64,000 nt of DNA. Origin: Variovorax sp. GTDB lineage: Bacteria > Pseudomonadota > Gammaproteobacteria > Burkholderiales > Burkholderiaceae_C. Where the stretch lies: NCBI GenBank assembly GCA_004210915.1, contig SEGS01000006.1, positions 1 to 64,000 of the forward strand, given 5' to 3'. The stretch's first letter is position 1. Every line of letters begins with the position of its first letter. The translations under genes were made by a program, and so were the position numbers. This document shows positions 42,630-52,249 of the stretch, piece after piece. Under the pieces are notes generated by a model that saw only the letters and a list, made by a program, of their open reading frames with translations, was not told the DNA's origin and did no database searches.

Positions 42630-45600
42630 CTAGAAATCGGCGCAGCCGTTGCGCTTTTCGGTGTCCACGCAGTTCACCAGATTCGGCCGCGATCGCACAC
42701 GCGACCATTCGCGCGCCAGCACGTCGCCGCCCTGATCCGCGCGGTCGCCCTGCAGCGGTCCGGTGGCCAGGCAGATCGGTGCGTTGCCGATGTTGCGGTC
42801 GTAGAGGTAGGTGGTGGGCAGTTCCCGCAGCACGTCGACCGCCGGCGTCTGCAGCACACTGGAGACGCGCAGCTGGCCTGGTACCACGCGTATCGCATAG
42901 CCCTCTTCCGAGGCAAAGCTGCCCGTGATCGGGTAACTGCCGGGCAAACTGAACTGATTGGCCGTCGACGACAGGGTGCCGCTGAAGCCGGCGCCGATGT
43001 CGCCCAGGATCAGCCCCGCCAGGGTGTACCGGAAAGGCGGATTGGGTACGCCGATCGGCCGCGTGACGTTGCCGATCAGCACGGTCGCGGTCGGTTGTTG
43101 CGCGTAGATGAAATGGTTGTCGCCCGGGCTCACCGTGACCGTGCACAACCCCGTGTAGGCGCAGTTGTACAGGTTGGGCAAGCGCCCGGAGCCCGCGAGC
43201 CCGCCGCGCGTTTCGCCGATCCAGGTGTTCGCCCACACGCGCCAGGGCGCGCCGCCCAGCGATGCCCCGCCGACGTTCTGGAAGCGCGCTGCCGCGACCA
43301 GGTCGGCGCCCGCGGTGCTGCTGACCGCGGTGCCCAGCGACAGATCGTCCAGCAGGGTGCGCACGAACACGTTGGTCGCCGCCATCGAGGTCGCCGCATC
43401 GATTTGCGGCGTGTTGCCCGCGGCGTCGAAGGTGGCGGCCGAGACCGGCCCGATGGTCAGTGCGTTGGCGTCGACGTACTCGAAGCGGCCGGCCGCGCTG
43501 CCGGTCGCCACGCCCACGTTGTTGCCCGCGTTGGACAGCAACACGCTGCCCGTCTGCGCGCGCGCCAGCAGGCTGCCCGCGGTGATGTTGGCGCCCGCGG
43601 CCTGCGTGACGTTGCCACCGGCCAGCAAGGCCAGTTGCGGCGCAGTTACCGAGGCACCGAGGTTGATGTTGCCGCCGCCCTGGTTCTGCAGCGTCAACGC
43701 CGGCGCCATGGCGAGCGGACCCACCACGTTGATGTCCGCGGCGTGCGCATTGCTACCCACCACCACGGCCGGGCCGCCCAGCAGTGCCAGTTCGGCCTCC
43801 GACAAAGCGAAGCCGGTGGCAGCCGTGCCGCCCAGCGTGATCGGGTTCGCCACGCTGTCGAAGCCGTTGCCAGCCGCATCCACGCCGCCCGGCCGCAGGT
43901 TGAGCACCGTGCCGGCGCTGACCTGCCCATTGATCGCGATCGCGTCGGTGCTGCCGTCGTTGCTGGCGCGCAGCACGACCTGGCCGCTGCCCTGGATGCG
44001 GCTTGGCAGGCCCGAGGGACCCGCTTCAAGCAGCACGCCCTGGTTGCTGTTGACCGCCTGGCCGCTGACCTCGATCGCGCCGCCGCCGGTGGTCGTGACC
44101 ACGGAGGCATCAGTGATCCGGACGCCTGGCGTGAGATCCGTGTAAGCCGGGTCATCCGCATAGAGCCCACGCAATGTGATGCCTCCGGCCACCGAGCTGA
44201 CGGTGGACCGGCTGATCAGCACACCAGCCGTCGGGAAGATCAGGCCGCTGGTATAGCGACGCCCGCTGCCGGTGACCGTGACCAGTCCGCTGGTCGTGCC
44301 GATGTTGCTGTCGGTGATGTCGACGCCGCTGCCGGAACCGCTCTCGCCGCGGACGGTGACGCTGCCGGTCGAGGTCAGGATCTGCGAGCCGGTGATCCAG
44401 ACGCCGCGGCTGGCCAGCGACCCGACGGTGGTGTTGCTGCCGTTCAGCTGGACGTTGCCGCCGGCGATCGCGTTGCTGCCGCCGGTGCTGGCGCCGCCGC
44501 CATCGAGCGCGTTGCCGCCCCGCGTGTCGATGACGCCCCTGACAAACACCCCTGAATTGGTGACGGCCGTGGTGCGGCCATTCATCGTGACGTTGCCACC
44601 GTTGGTGTAGATGTTGCCGTCGGAGACGACCTGTCCGCCTGCCGCGGTGGGTGAGCCGTCCGGATTCACGCCCGCGTTCAGGACCACGTTGAGCGGGCCG
44701 GCCGTCCCGGACGACTGGATGACCGAGCCTTCCTGCAGGTCGATGTTGCGGAACGCGCCCAGCTCGAAAGTCAGAGGCCCCTTGTCCGCGGTGTAGCTGA
44801 TCTTGGCCGTCGGCGTCATGATGATGTCACCCGGGTCGGTGCCGCCCGTGCCGGTGGTGATCTTCACGCTGGTACCGCCGTTCAGCGCGGCGTTGATGTC
44901 GCCGTCCGTCACCGTCGACGTCGCAGGCGCGTCGAAGGGATTGGTCGGCAAGGTACCGGCGGCCGTGCCGCTCACGATCGACACGTTGAAGGGGTCGATG
45001 AGCCAGGTGCCCGCGATGCCGACCGGCGCCGACGCATCGACACGGATGCCGGCCATCTCGAAGTTGGCTGCCGAGGTTTCGACGAATCCGCCGTTGCCAC
45101 CACTGGCGCCGCCGCGTGCAGACAGGCGTCCGTAGGCGCGCAAGCCGGTGTCGCCGATCACCTCGATGCGGCCACCGTTGCCGCTGCCCACGGCATTCGC
45201 TTCAAGCAGGGCGCTCTTGCCCATCGCGATGACGCCGCCCTCGCCGTCGACCGCCGTGGTGCGCACGCTCACCGTGCCGCCCTGGCCCACGCCACTGCTG
45301 TCGAGCCGCGTGGTCGCGCCGTCGCCGCCGATCAACACATTGCGTCCGCTGACGTTGATGCTGCCGCCGGCGCCGGTCTGACTGGCCGTGCTGATCATTC
45401 GCGTCTGCCCGTCGGGGCCACCCACATCCTCGGTCGTCGCCTGGACCAACACCACGTCGCCGGTGCCGCCGCGGATGTTGACCGTGCCACTCTCGGCCAC
45501 GAGACCTTTGCCTGTGACGCCGACCACGCCGACGGCGAACGCGTCGAGCGCGCCGGGCGTGATGACCGGGTTGCCTTCCGCGTCGATCGAGAACGCGGTG

Positions 45601-48041
45601 CTGCGGCTGCCGGCTGTGCCGGTCAGGTCCAGCGTCTTGCCGCGGCCCGCCGAAATGCTGCTGGCACTCGTGACCAGGCCGTTGCCGGCGGCGAAGTTAA
45701 CGTTGAGCTTGGCCAGTTGTTCGACGTTGAACGGGTCGTCAAGAAACAACGACATGTCGCCGCCCTTGCCCGTGATCGCCACGTTGCCGCCCGTCGCGAC
45801 ATTGACGCCCAGCAAGGAAACGCCGGTGCCCGCGCCATAACCTTCGGCAGTTCCAGTGGGGTTGCCCACCGCAATCAATCGGGTATCGGCACCCAGCAAC
45901 GAGCGCGAGCTCCCGGTGATGGCCACATCGCCGCTGGACGATCGGACCGAGGTCGGGATATTCTTGCCGGCGATGGCCAGCGGGGCGAGGACGACGCCCG
46001 CCGAGCCGATGCCACCGCGGCCATCGATGTCGATACGACCGCTTCCCGTCTGCAGGTCGCCGGCCTGGATGCGGACACCGCTGCCGCTGAATGCGACGTT
46101 GTCGCTGAAGCGCGTGGTCGCACCCTCGCCCCGGATGCGTATGCTGCCGCCCGTGCCCTCGCACACGCCGGCGCCCGCGGCGCAGGTCGAGATGCGGCTG
46201 CCCTCGATGATGACGCCTTCGACATTGAACGCCCCGACGGCGCGGCCGTTTTCGGCATCGCCTTGCCCGTAGAAGCGCACATTGCCGCCCGCGGTCTCGA
46301 TGGTGGCGCCGCCCAGCGCGATGATCCCGGTGCGCAGATCTTCATCGCCGGAATTCTGGATCTGCTGCACCTCGCCGAGCGCCGCGCCCCCCGCGTCGGC
46401 ATTGAAGTTGACATTCAAGGCGCCGCCGCTCGAGCGGATGGATGCGCCCGTCATGAAGATGCTCTTGTCGGAATTGACTGTGAGCGTGGCCGCCCGCGGC
46501 CCCGTCATCAGGATGGAGGCACCGGCCTCGAGGCCAATGCCAGCGCCCTCGGAACGCCCCGCGAACTTGGCGGCCGCGCTTTCCAGAACCACATCGGTGC
46601 CGTTGCTGAGCGACCGTCCGATGGCCTCTGCGCCCACACGCGTGCCGACGGCGTTGTAGAACTGTGCGTAGCCTTTGGAGTCGTAAGCCGGCACGGTGGC
46701 AGCGACCGTGAGATCGCCAGTGGACGATGCCGTCCACGTGCCGTTGGCGCCCTGAGCGCCACCGCTGGCGTCGATGCTCGCGCCCTGCGCCACCTCGAGC
46801 ACCAGCCCGGCCGTGCCGACTTTCCCGCCCGCACCCGTGCCCGCGCCGCGCGCCGACAGGCTGCCCGAAATATGCGTGGCGCCGATCGAGCCGACCGCGA
46901 CCGTACCGCCCTGTCCGTTTGCGCCTGTCGCGTCGGCCCGCACGCTGGCCTCCGGCGACATGTTGAATGCGTTGATGCCGACCAGCTGGGCCTTGCCGCC
47001 GGTGGCGCCGCTGACGTCGATCTGCGCACCGTCGAGCCGTGTGAAACGCCCCAGCGCCGTGATCGTGCCGCCCTGCACGCCGGCCTCGGTGCCGGACGCA
47101 TCGAGTTCGCCGGCGATACGGATCTCGGCAGTGCCGCTGCCATCGCCCTGCAGGAGGATCTGCCCGCCGCGCTCAGCCATGGACCGGGCGCGGATGATCC
47201 CTTCCTGGTTGACGACCAATGCCTTGGCCTCGGACGACACGGCGGCCAGGTGGACACGCCCCCCGTTGGCCGTGATGGTTCCGGTGTTGGCGACGACGGC
47301 CTTGGTGGCGATGTCAGCCGCTTCGGTCGACACCTTGAACGTGGTCAGGCCATCGCCTTCGAAGTCGATGGTGGCGCTGCGTCCCGACAGCAGCCCGATG
47401 CTTCCCTGGGCGACATTGATGTTGCCCGCATTGCTGACGTTCGCACCCATCAGCGCCACGGTCCCGCCGGGCGCTGTGGTCGTGATCTGCGCGCCCTTGT
47501 CGACCTGGATGCTGGCGAGCGTCGTTTCGCCCCGCGTGAAGTTGAATTTGTCGCCCTTGCCCAGCAGCACATTGACCCTGTCGCCCGCCGCGAACGCGTC
47601 GTTGTCGATGTCCAGCGTCGAGGCCACCAGCCCGCCGACGTTCACCTGCGACTGGCTGCCGAAGACGACCCCCGCCGGGTTGACGATGAACACATGGCCG
47701 GGCGCCGTGATGCTGCCGAGGATTTCCGACCGGGGGCCGTTGTTGACGACGCGGTTGAGCAGCACGCTGCGCGGGCCGGCCTCCTGCGTGATGTTCAGCT
47801 GGTTGCCTTGCCCGACTGAAAAGCTGTTCCAGTTGATGATGGCGCGCGCCGAGGTCTGGTTGATGCCCATCGTGTTGCCGCTGGCAGCGCCGATGCTGGC
47901 CGAACCGCGCACGACGTTGCCGACGGTGGGGAACTGCGCCAGTGCGGAGCCGGCGCCCATGCAGACCAGGGACAGTGCGAGCGGTCGCAAGCGCCAGCGG
48001 CCTGGCCGTGATGCGTGGATGGCCGAGAAGGAAGTGGTCAT
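42630..48041 (-). CDS. TpsA: two-partner-secreted filamentous haemagglutinin-type adhesin
   Basis: This 1803-residue protein has an extended signal peptide (about 38 residues, ending GSALAQ) and a TPS secretion domain at ~40-180 (SGNTMGINQTSARAIINWNSF, QGNQLNITQ, FIVNPAGVVFGSQSQV). A very long Gly/Ala/Thr/Ser-rich beta-helix follows. Near the C-terminus is an MBG-like segment (YAQQPTATVLIGNVT, SYPITGSF). It ends with Cys-x8-Cys five residues from the end (bases 42642-42671), as in HMW1-type adhesins held at the surface. ATG 48041 has AGGGA upstream; the frame extending to 48200 overlaps tpsB. The predicted partner TpsB lies directly upstream. Confidence 0.93.
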   Translation of the reverse strand: MTTSFSAIHASRPGRWRLRPLALSLVCMGAGSALAQFPTVGNVVRGSASIGAASGNTMGINQTSARAIINWNSFSVGQGNQLNITQEAGPRSVLLNRVVNNGPRSEILGSITAPGHVFIVNPAGVVFGSQSQVNVGGLVASTLDIDNDAFAAGDRVNVLLGKGDKFNFTRGETTLASIQVDKGAQITTTAPGGTVALMGANVSNAGNINVAQGSIGLLSGRSATIDFEGDGLTTFKVSTEAADIATKAVVANTGTITANGGRVHLAAVSSEAKALVVNQEGIIRARSMAERGGQILLQGDGSGTAEIRIAGELDASGTEAGVQGGTITALGRFTRLDGAQIDVSGATGGKAQLVGINAFNMSPEASVRADATGANGQGGTVAVGSIGATHISGSLSARGAGTGAGGKVGTAGLVLEVAQGASIDASGGAQGANGTWTASSTGDLTVAATVPAYDSKGYAQFYNAVGTRVGAEAIGRSLSNGTDVVLESAAAKFAGRSEGAGIGLEAGASILMTGPRAATLTVNSDKSIFMTGASIRSSGGALNVNFNADAGGAALGEVQQIQNSGDEDLRTGIIALGGATIETAGGNVRFYGQGDAENGRAVGAFNVEGVIIEGSRISTCAAGAGVCEGTGGSIRIRGEGATTRFSDNVAFSGSGVRIQAGDLQTGSGRIDIDGRGGIGSAGVVLAPLAIAGKNIPTSVRSSSGDVAITGSSRSLLGADTRLIAVGNPTGTAEGYGAGTGVSLLGVNVATGGNVAITGKGGDMSLFLDDPFNVEQLAKLNVNFAAGNGLVTSASSISAGRGKTLDLTGTAGSRSTAFSIDAEGNPVITPGALDAFAVGVVGVTGKGLVAESGTVNIRGGTGDVVLVQATTEDVGGPDGQTRMISTASQTGAGGSINVSGRNVLIGGDGATTRLDSSGVGQGGTVSVRTTAVDGEGGVIAMGKSALLEANAVGSGNGGRIEVIGDTGLRAYGRLSARGGASGGNGGFVETSAANFEMAGIRVDASAPVGIAGTWLIDPFNVSIVSGTAAGTLPTNPFDAPATSTVTDGDINAALNGGTSVKITTGTGGTDPGDIIMTPTAKISYTADKGPLTFELGAFRNIDLQEGSVIQSSGTAGPLNVVLNAGVNPDGSPTAAGGQVVSDGNIYTNGGNVTMNGRTTAVTNSGVFVRGVIDTRGGNALDGGGASTGGSNAIAGGNVQLNGSNTTVGSLASRGVWITGSQILTSTGSVTVRGESGSGSGVDITDSNIGTTSGLVTVTGSGRRYTSGLIFPTAGVLISRSTVSSVAGGITLRGLYADDPAYTDLTPGVRITDASVVTTTGGGAIEVSGQAVNSNQGVLLEAGPSGLPSRIQGSGQVVLRASNDGSTDAIAINGQVSAGTVLNLRPGGVDAAGNGFDSVANPITLGGTAATGFALSEAELALLGGPAVVVGSNAHAADINVVGPLAMAPALTLQNQGGGNINLGASVTAPQLALLAGGNVTQAAGANITAGSLLARAQTGSVLLSNAGNNVGVATGSAAGRFEYVDANALTIGPVSAATFDAAGNTPQIDAATSMAATNVFVRTLLDDLSLGTAVSSTAGADLVAAARFQNVGGASLGGAPWRVWANTWIGETRGGLAGSGRLPNLYNCAYTGLCTVTVSPGDNHFIYAQQPTATVLIGNVTRPIGVPNPPFRYTLAGLILGDIGAGFSGTLSSTANQFSLPGSYPITGSFASEEGYAIRVVPGQLRVSSVLQTPAVDVLRELPTTYLYDRNIGNAPICLATGPLQGDRADQGGDVLAREWSRVRSRPNLVNCVDTEKRNGCADF

Positions 48042-48102
48042 GAAGCGATCCCTGAGGTGAGGCGGACCGATGGTGTGCGCGCGGTGCCGAGCGGAGCCAT
48101 GG

Positions 48103-49857
48103 TCAGAAACTCTTCTGGAGCTGGACGAAGAGGCGCGGGCCGGTCTTGTTGCCGTCGGTTCGCGGCGGCGGCGTGCCATCGCGCCATGCCAGGGTGGCAT
48201 TGACGGCGAAGTTGCCGGCGCGCGACCAGCTCATGCCAACGCCGTAGCCGCGCAGACTGCGGTGCGTGGGTCCGGTGTCGTACAGGCCTTGCTCGTGCAG
48301 CGGTTTGCCACGCGCAGCGTCGTAGAAAACAAAAGGCGTGAACTCGGCGTTGTACGACCAGCGCCACTCGATGTTGCCGACCAGCCCTTCGTCGACCAGC
48401 GCCTCGCCCGAGGGGTACGCGCGCACCGCGCGCGCGCCGCCCAGCGCCAGCTTTTCGGAGGCATCCAGGTTCTTGCTGGCCCACTGGCCACCAACGGCCA
48501 GGTAGAGCGAATGGTTCGGAATGATCGACTGCAACCGCGACACCGAGAACGAAAGCTTGCTGAACCCACCCGCCGTGCGCAGCCCGCCCAGGGCCTGGTC
48601 GGCCTCCAGGCCTTGCGCATCGCGGATCGAAAGCCGGCCGTGGTACAGCGTGCCGGAGCTTGCCCAATAGCCGCCACCGAGCAGGTCGTCGCGGCGCTCC
48701 CACGTCCAGCCCAGGCCCAGGCCCTGCACCCGCTTGCGCGCCGAGAAATCGACTTCGGTGAACTCGTCTTCCAGTTGCTTGGCCTCGGCCGAGAGGCGCA
48801 GGAAGAGGTTGTGCTGGCGTTGTCGAATCAACGGGTAGTTGAGCGAGACATCCAGCACATCGGCCGCGCCTTGCGCACCGAGTTCCTGGAACTCCCCACC
48901 CAGCTCGTAGTTCACCCTGGCCAGGCCAATGCCCGCGCGCAGGCCATTGGTGCCGATCGGCGCCTCGTACGACACGCGGCCGAACTGCAGGGCATTGTTG
49001 TTCGACACCATCACGCGCGCGTCGAGGTTGTCGCCGATGCCGAACGGGCTGAGCCAGCGCACCGTACCGCCGATGCGGTAGCGGCCCGATTCCCTGGAGC
49101 CATGGTTGTCGGCCTCGGCCGCGAAGGAGAAGCGCGGCGCCGCCGACACCTCCACCGACAAATCCGTGGTGCCGCTCTGCGCCCCTTCCTGCAGCGCCGA
49201 CGACACGCGCAGGCCCGGCTGGTCGGACAGCAGCAGCATCGCCCGTTCGTAGGCGGGGGCGTTGACGGCGGCCCCGGTCTGCAGCGGCGCGAGGAAGCCG
49301 CGCACGCGCGCCTCGCTGGTCGGGGCGTCGGGCGCGACCAGCACGTCGACCTTGCCCAGGCGCCCTTCGATGACGCTGATCTCGACGATGCCATCGCGCA
49401 CGGTTTGCACCGGCACGATGGCCTGCGCGAGGAAATAGCCACGGGCGCGGTACTGCGCGGTGATGGCCTGGGCCAGCGCCTCGAGGTCGCCCAGCGTCAC
49501 ATTGCGCCCGATGTAGGGCTGCGTCGCGGCCTTCAGCTCGTCGCTGGTGAGGGCCTGCGCGCCGTTCAGCCGCAAGTCGTTGAGGCGAAAGGTGCCGGCA
49601 CTCGGGACCGGCGCAGTCGGCAGTGTCTGCGACGCGGCGCCGCCGGCCTGCGCCAGCGGGCGATCGCAACTGCTGCACGGGTTGGCGGTTGGCAGCAGGA
49701 CGGGTTCGGCATCGGCCGCGTGCGTGCGCTGCGCGGCGAGCGCCAGGGCCGCGGCCATCAACGAGGCAGCGGCCAGTGCCACGGGACGACGCGCCAAGGG
49801 CAGCGGCTGCGCGCGATGCGGCGTGCGGCAGGGGATCGAGCGGGCCATGCGACTCAT
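48103..49857 (-). CDS. TpsB: ShlB/FhaC/HecB-type outer-membrane transporter
   Basis: The 584-residue protein has a signal peptide (ALALAAQRTHA), a POTRA region at ~95-220 (DLRLNGAQALTSDELKAA, ITAQYRARGYFLAQAIVP, DGIVEISVIEGRLGKV) and a C-terminal 16-strand-type barrel. The family motif VRAYPSGEALVDEG (the loop-6 region) is present and it ends in a terminal Phe (FVQLQKSF). It would export TpsA across the outer membrane. Its ATG overlaps the CHAT stop (ATGA), and tpsA begins 61 bases after it. Confidence 0.94.
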   Translation of the reverse strand: MSRMARSIPCRTPHRAQPLPLARRPVALAAASLMAAALALAAQRTHAADAEPVLLPTANPCSSCDRPLAQAGGAASQTLPTAPVPSAGTFRLNDLRLNGAQALTSDELKAATQPYIGRNVTLGDLEALAQAITAQYRARGYFLAQAIVPVQTVRDGIVEISVIEGRLGKVDVLVAPDAPTSEARVRGFLAPLQTGAAVNAPAYERAMLLLSDQPGLRVSSALQEGAQSGTTDLSVEVSAAPRFSFAAEADNHGSRESGRYRIGGTVRWLSPFGIGDNLDARVMVSNNNALQFGRVSYEAPIGTNGLRAGIGLARVNYELGGEFQELGAQGAADVLDVSLNYPLIRQRQHNLFLRLSAEAKQLEDEFTEVDFSARKRVQGLGLGWTWERRDDLLGGGYWASSGTLYHGRLSIRDAQGLEADQALGGLRTAGGFSKLSFSVSRLQSIIPNHSLYLAVGGQWASKNLDASEKLALGGARAVRAYPSGEALVDEGLVGNIEWRWSYNAEFTPFVFYDAARGKPLHEQGLYDTGPTHRSLRGYGVGMSWSRAGNFAVNATLAWRDGTPPPRTDGNKTGPRLFVQLQKSF

Positions 49858-51986
49858 GCCGGGCTCCCTACCTTGAGGCGCCAGTTGCCGATCAGATTGA
49901 ACGGGGCCCAGAAAAACGGATGCGACATCTTGGGATCTTTCAATACGGCCAGCTGGCCGGCCTGCATGGCCTGCTGCACATCGCGGCCCTTCGCCAGTTC
50001 GCCGTACAGCGTGCTCATCAGGACGGCGGTGGCATCGTCGGCCACCGGCCACAGCGACGAGATCAGGCTCGAGGTACCGGCCGACAGGAAGGAGCGGGTG
50101 AAGCCGAGCACCTCGTCGCCCTGCGTGATGCGCCCCAGGCCCGATTCGCAGGCCGAGAGCGTGACCAGCGCCGTGCGCTGCATCGGCAGGCCGATGATCT
50201 CGTGCGCCTCCAGGAAGTTCTGCTTGCCGTTCTCGTTGGCCAGCAGGATGCGCGAGTACAGCGGGTCGATCTGGTCGGCCTCGGCATGCGCCGCCACGTG
50301 CATCAGCGGTGCGCGCGAGGCCACGTCGCGGAACTGCGTCTTGGTCGCCGCCGCGCCCATGTAGACGTTGTTTCGCGGGAACAGGCGTGCCAGCTCTTTC
50401 ACCTCGGCCTCGGAGCCCGGCAGGTCGTACTTGTCTTCGATGCGCGGATTGCCGAAGGCGGTCAACGCGCTGTCGACCGTCGGCGAGCGTTGCGCCAGCT
50501 GCACCGCGATGCTCATCGACGGCGCGACCGACACCGGGTGGGTCTCGATCACGTAGCGGCCGTCCAGCCGCAGTGCCTGGAAGGGCAGGTAGTGCAGCGG
50601 ACCGTGCGGCACGACCACCAGCCGCTGTCCGGCAGCCAGGCCGAGCGGACCGAGCAGTGCGGCGCCCAGCTTGTCGGCGTTGGCGATGGCCGTGCGGCGA
50701 CCGCGCACCACCGAATTGCGGAAGACCTCCACCAGTTCGGTGAGTTCGTCGCGCTTGACAGCGATGCTGTGCGAACGGATGTCGGAGGCGCTGACCACCC
50801 ACACCTGCAGGCGGTCGGGCAGCGCATGGAACTGCAGCACGCGCTCGTCGGGTCGCAAGGTGCGTTGCAGCGTGGCGAGGTCGACCGTGCTGACCGCCTC
50901 CGCGCTCACCTGGGCGCGGCCGCGCACGGCATCGAGCAGCGCCCGCGAGCGGCTGCGCTCGCTGACCTCGAAGGCCTGGCGCGCATCACCGACGTCGCTG
51001 TACAGACCGACCGCGCGTTCGAACACCGACTGCAGGTCGGAGAACAGGCCCATCTTGAATTCTTCGCTGCGAAAGCGCGCACGCACCGCGTCGATGCCGC
51101 CGAGCGCACGGCCCACGGCATCGGCAGCAGCCTGCTTCTGGCCCAACGCGACCTCGCTGCGCGCGACGCCGTCCCAGGCCCAGAGGCGGTAGTACTCGGT
51201 GTCGGTGCCGACCTGGCGCGTGGTCAGCTGGCGGTAGAGATCGCGTGCCTCGGCGGGCTTGTTCTCGGCCAGCAGCAGGCGTGCGCGGGTGCGGTCGAGC
51301 TGCGCCGCCAGCGGCGCGTCTTTCGCGGGCGGCAGGCTGCCCAGCAACTGGCGCGCACGCGGTGCATCGCCAGCCTCGATCAGTGCGTTCACCAGCGACG
51401 ACTGCACCAGCGGGGCATAGCGCTCGGAGCTGCCGGCCAGCGCCGTGTCGTAGCTCTGCACGGCGCCTGCGTAGTCACCACGGCGCGTGAGCACGTCGCC
51501 GATGACCTTGTGCGCGGGGCCGATGACGAGCTTCGGGTCGCGGGCCGGATATTTGAGCGCTTCGCGCGCGAACTCTTCGGCCTTCTCGAGCTGTCCTGAG
51601 TAGCTGTAGACGATGGCCAGATCGCGATTCGCCAGCGCGCGCAAATTCGGGTCGTTGGTGGCGTTGGCCAGGTGCAGCGCCTTGCTGGCCGCCCGCACGC
51701 TCTGGCGGAACTCTCCCGCTTCGGCCAGTGCCACGGCCTGGCTGCAGTACTGGTAGCCGGAGAGCTTGACGGCATCCTGCGCATAGAGGATGGAGCCTTC
51801 GGTGGTGAGCGCCAGCAGCGTGTCGGTGTCGGCGAGCCGGGCCTGCTCCTGCTTGCTGGCCGCCGCTTCCGCGTCGGGTGCGGTCTGGGCGCTGGCGTGG
51901 ATGCAAATGAAAGCGGCAAGCCCCAGGGCACTGGCCACCCACGGGCGCACGGCGCCTGGCCACCCCAACCTCGAAAACCTGTGCAT
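49854..51986 (-). CDS. Secreted CHAT-domain protease with TPR repeats, first gene of the TPS operon
   Basis: This 710-residue protein has a signal peptide (GLAAFICIHASAQ), TPR-like helices at ~60-330 (SVRAASKALHLANATND, KAEEFAREALKYPARD) and a C-terminal CHAT (caspase-like) domain at ~400-700. The catalytic dyad is visible: His567 in HVAAHAEAD and Cys613 in LSACESGLG. It is predicted to be periplasmic or exported. CHAT genes beside haemagglutinin-type TPS genes occur in several bacteria, so processing of TpsA or of a surface partner is a reasonable but untested role. ATG 51986 has GAGGGG upstream. Confidence 0.92.
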   Translation of the reverse strand: MHRFSRLGWPGAVRPWVASALGLAAFICIHASAQTAPDAEAAASKQEQARLADTDTLLALTTEGSILYAQDAVKLSGYQYCSQAVALAEAGEFRQSVRAASKALHLANATNDPNLRALANRDLAIVYSYSGQLEKAEEFAREALKYPARDPKLVIGPAHKVIGDVLTRRGDYAGAVQSYDTALAGSSERYAPLVQSSLVNALIEAGDAPRARQLLGSLPPAKDAPLAAQLDRTRARLLLAENKPAEARDLYRQLTTRQVGTDTEYYRLWAWDGVARSEVALGQKQAAADAVGRALGGIDAVRARFRSEEFKMGLFSDLQSVFERAVGLYSDVGDARQAFEVSERSRSRALLDAVRGRAQVSAEAVSTVDLATLQRTLRPDERVLQFHALPDRLQVWVVSASDIRSHSIAVKRDELTELVEVFRNSVVRGRRTAIANADKLGAALLGPLGLAAGQRLVVVPHGPLHYLPFQALRLDGRYVIETHPVSVAPSMSIAVQLAQRSPTVDSALTAFGNPRIEDKYDLPGSEAEVKELARLFPRNNVYMGAAATKTQFRDVASRAPLMHVAAHAEADQIDPLYSRILLANENGKQNFLEAHEIIGLPMQRTALVTLSACESGLGRITQGDEVLGFTRSFLSAGTSSLISSLWPVADDATAVLMSTLYGELAKGRDVQQAMQAGQLAVLKDPKMSHPFFWAPFNLIGNWRLKVGSPA

Positions 51987-52104
51987 TCGATCCCCTCGCC
52001 GCCCGCCGGGGCTGCTGCCGCAGGCCCCGACGCTGCGGGAATGCGCGCCTCTCAGACCTCGTCCGGGCAGTCTAGGAGGGGGGTATCGGCGCGGCTATTC
52101 GCAA

Positions 52105-52127
52105 GACGGTCTAGCGCAAAAGGCCTA
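52105..52127 (-). promoter_or_regulatory. Candidate regulatory motif upstream of the CHAT-TPS operon
   Basis: On the minus strand TAGGCCTTTTGCGCTA (52127 to 52112) runs directly into TAGACCGTC (52113 to 52105), about 120 bases before the CHAT start codon. Both elements match the pair found before tssK and before the binding-protein/kinase operon, in the same orientation relative to the gene. The rest of 51987-52104 shows only a G-run and no convincing promoter hexamers. Confidence 0.45.
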
Positions 52128-52140
52128 GCATCAAGCACCC

Positions 52141-52212
52141 CCGATGCGCCTGCGGCGCCTCCCCCTCAAGGGGGCGATACCAGCGGCCCGGCAAAGCCGG
52201 TTCCGCGGTATC
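52141..52212. repeat. Palindromic intergenic repeat downstream of katE (three hairpins)
   Basis: Three adjacent hairpins fill the gap after the katE stop: GCGCC-TGC-GGCGC, CCCCC-TCAA-GGGGG (52161-52174), and a longer imperfect stem GATACC(A)GCGG...CCGCGGTATC (52176-52212) enclosing CCGGC-AAA-GCCGG. Elements of this shape (a CCCCTCAAGGGG core next to a GCCGG stem) are common between genes in Comamonadaceae. It may serve as a transcription terminator for katE. No long T run follows. Confidence 0.6.
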
Positions 52213-52249
52213 TCTGGCTTTTGGCCGCGCCGGTTTCAGGCGTCAGGGG

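Noticed and set aside
45717-47819. 700-residue plus-strand open frame
   Set aside because: Antisense to the repetitive tpsA gene; length reflects GC-rich repeats, not selection.
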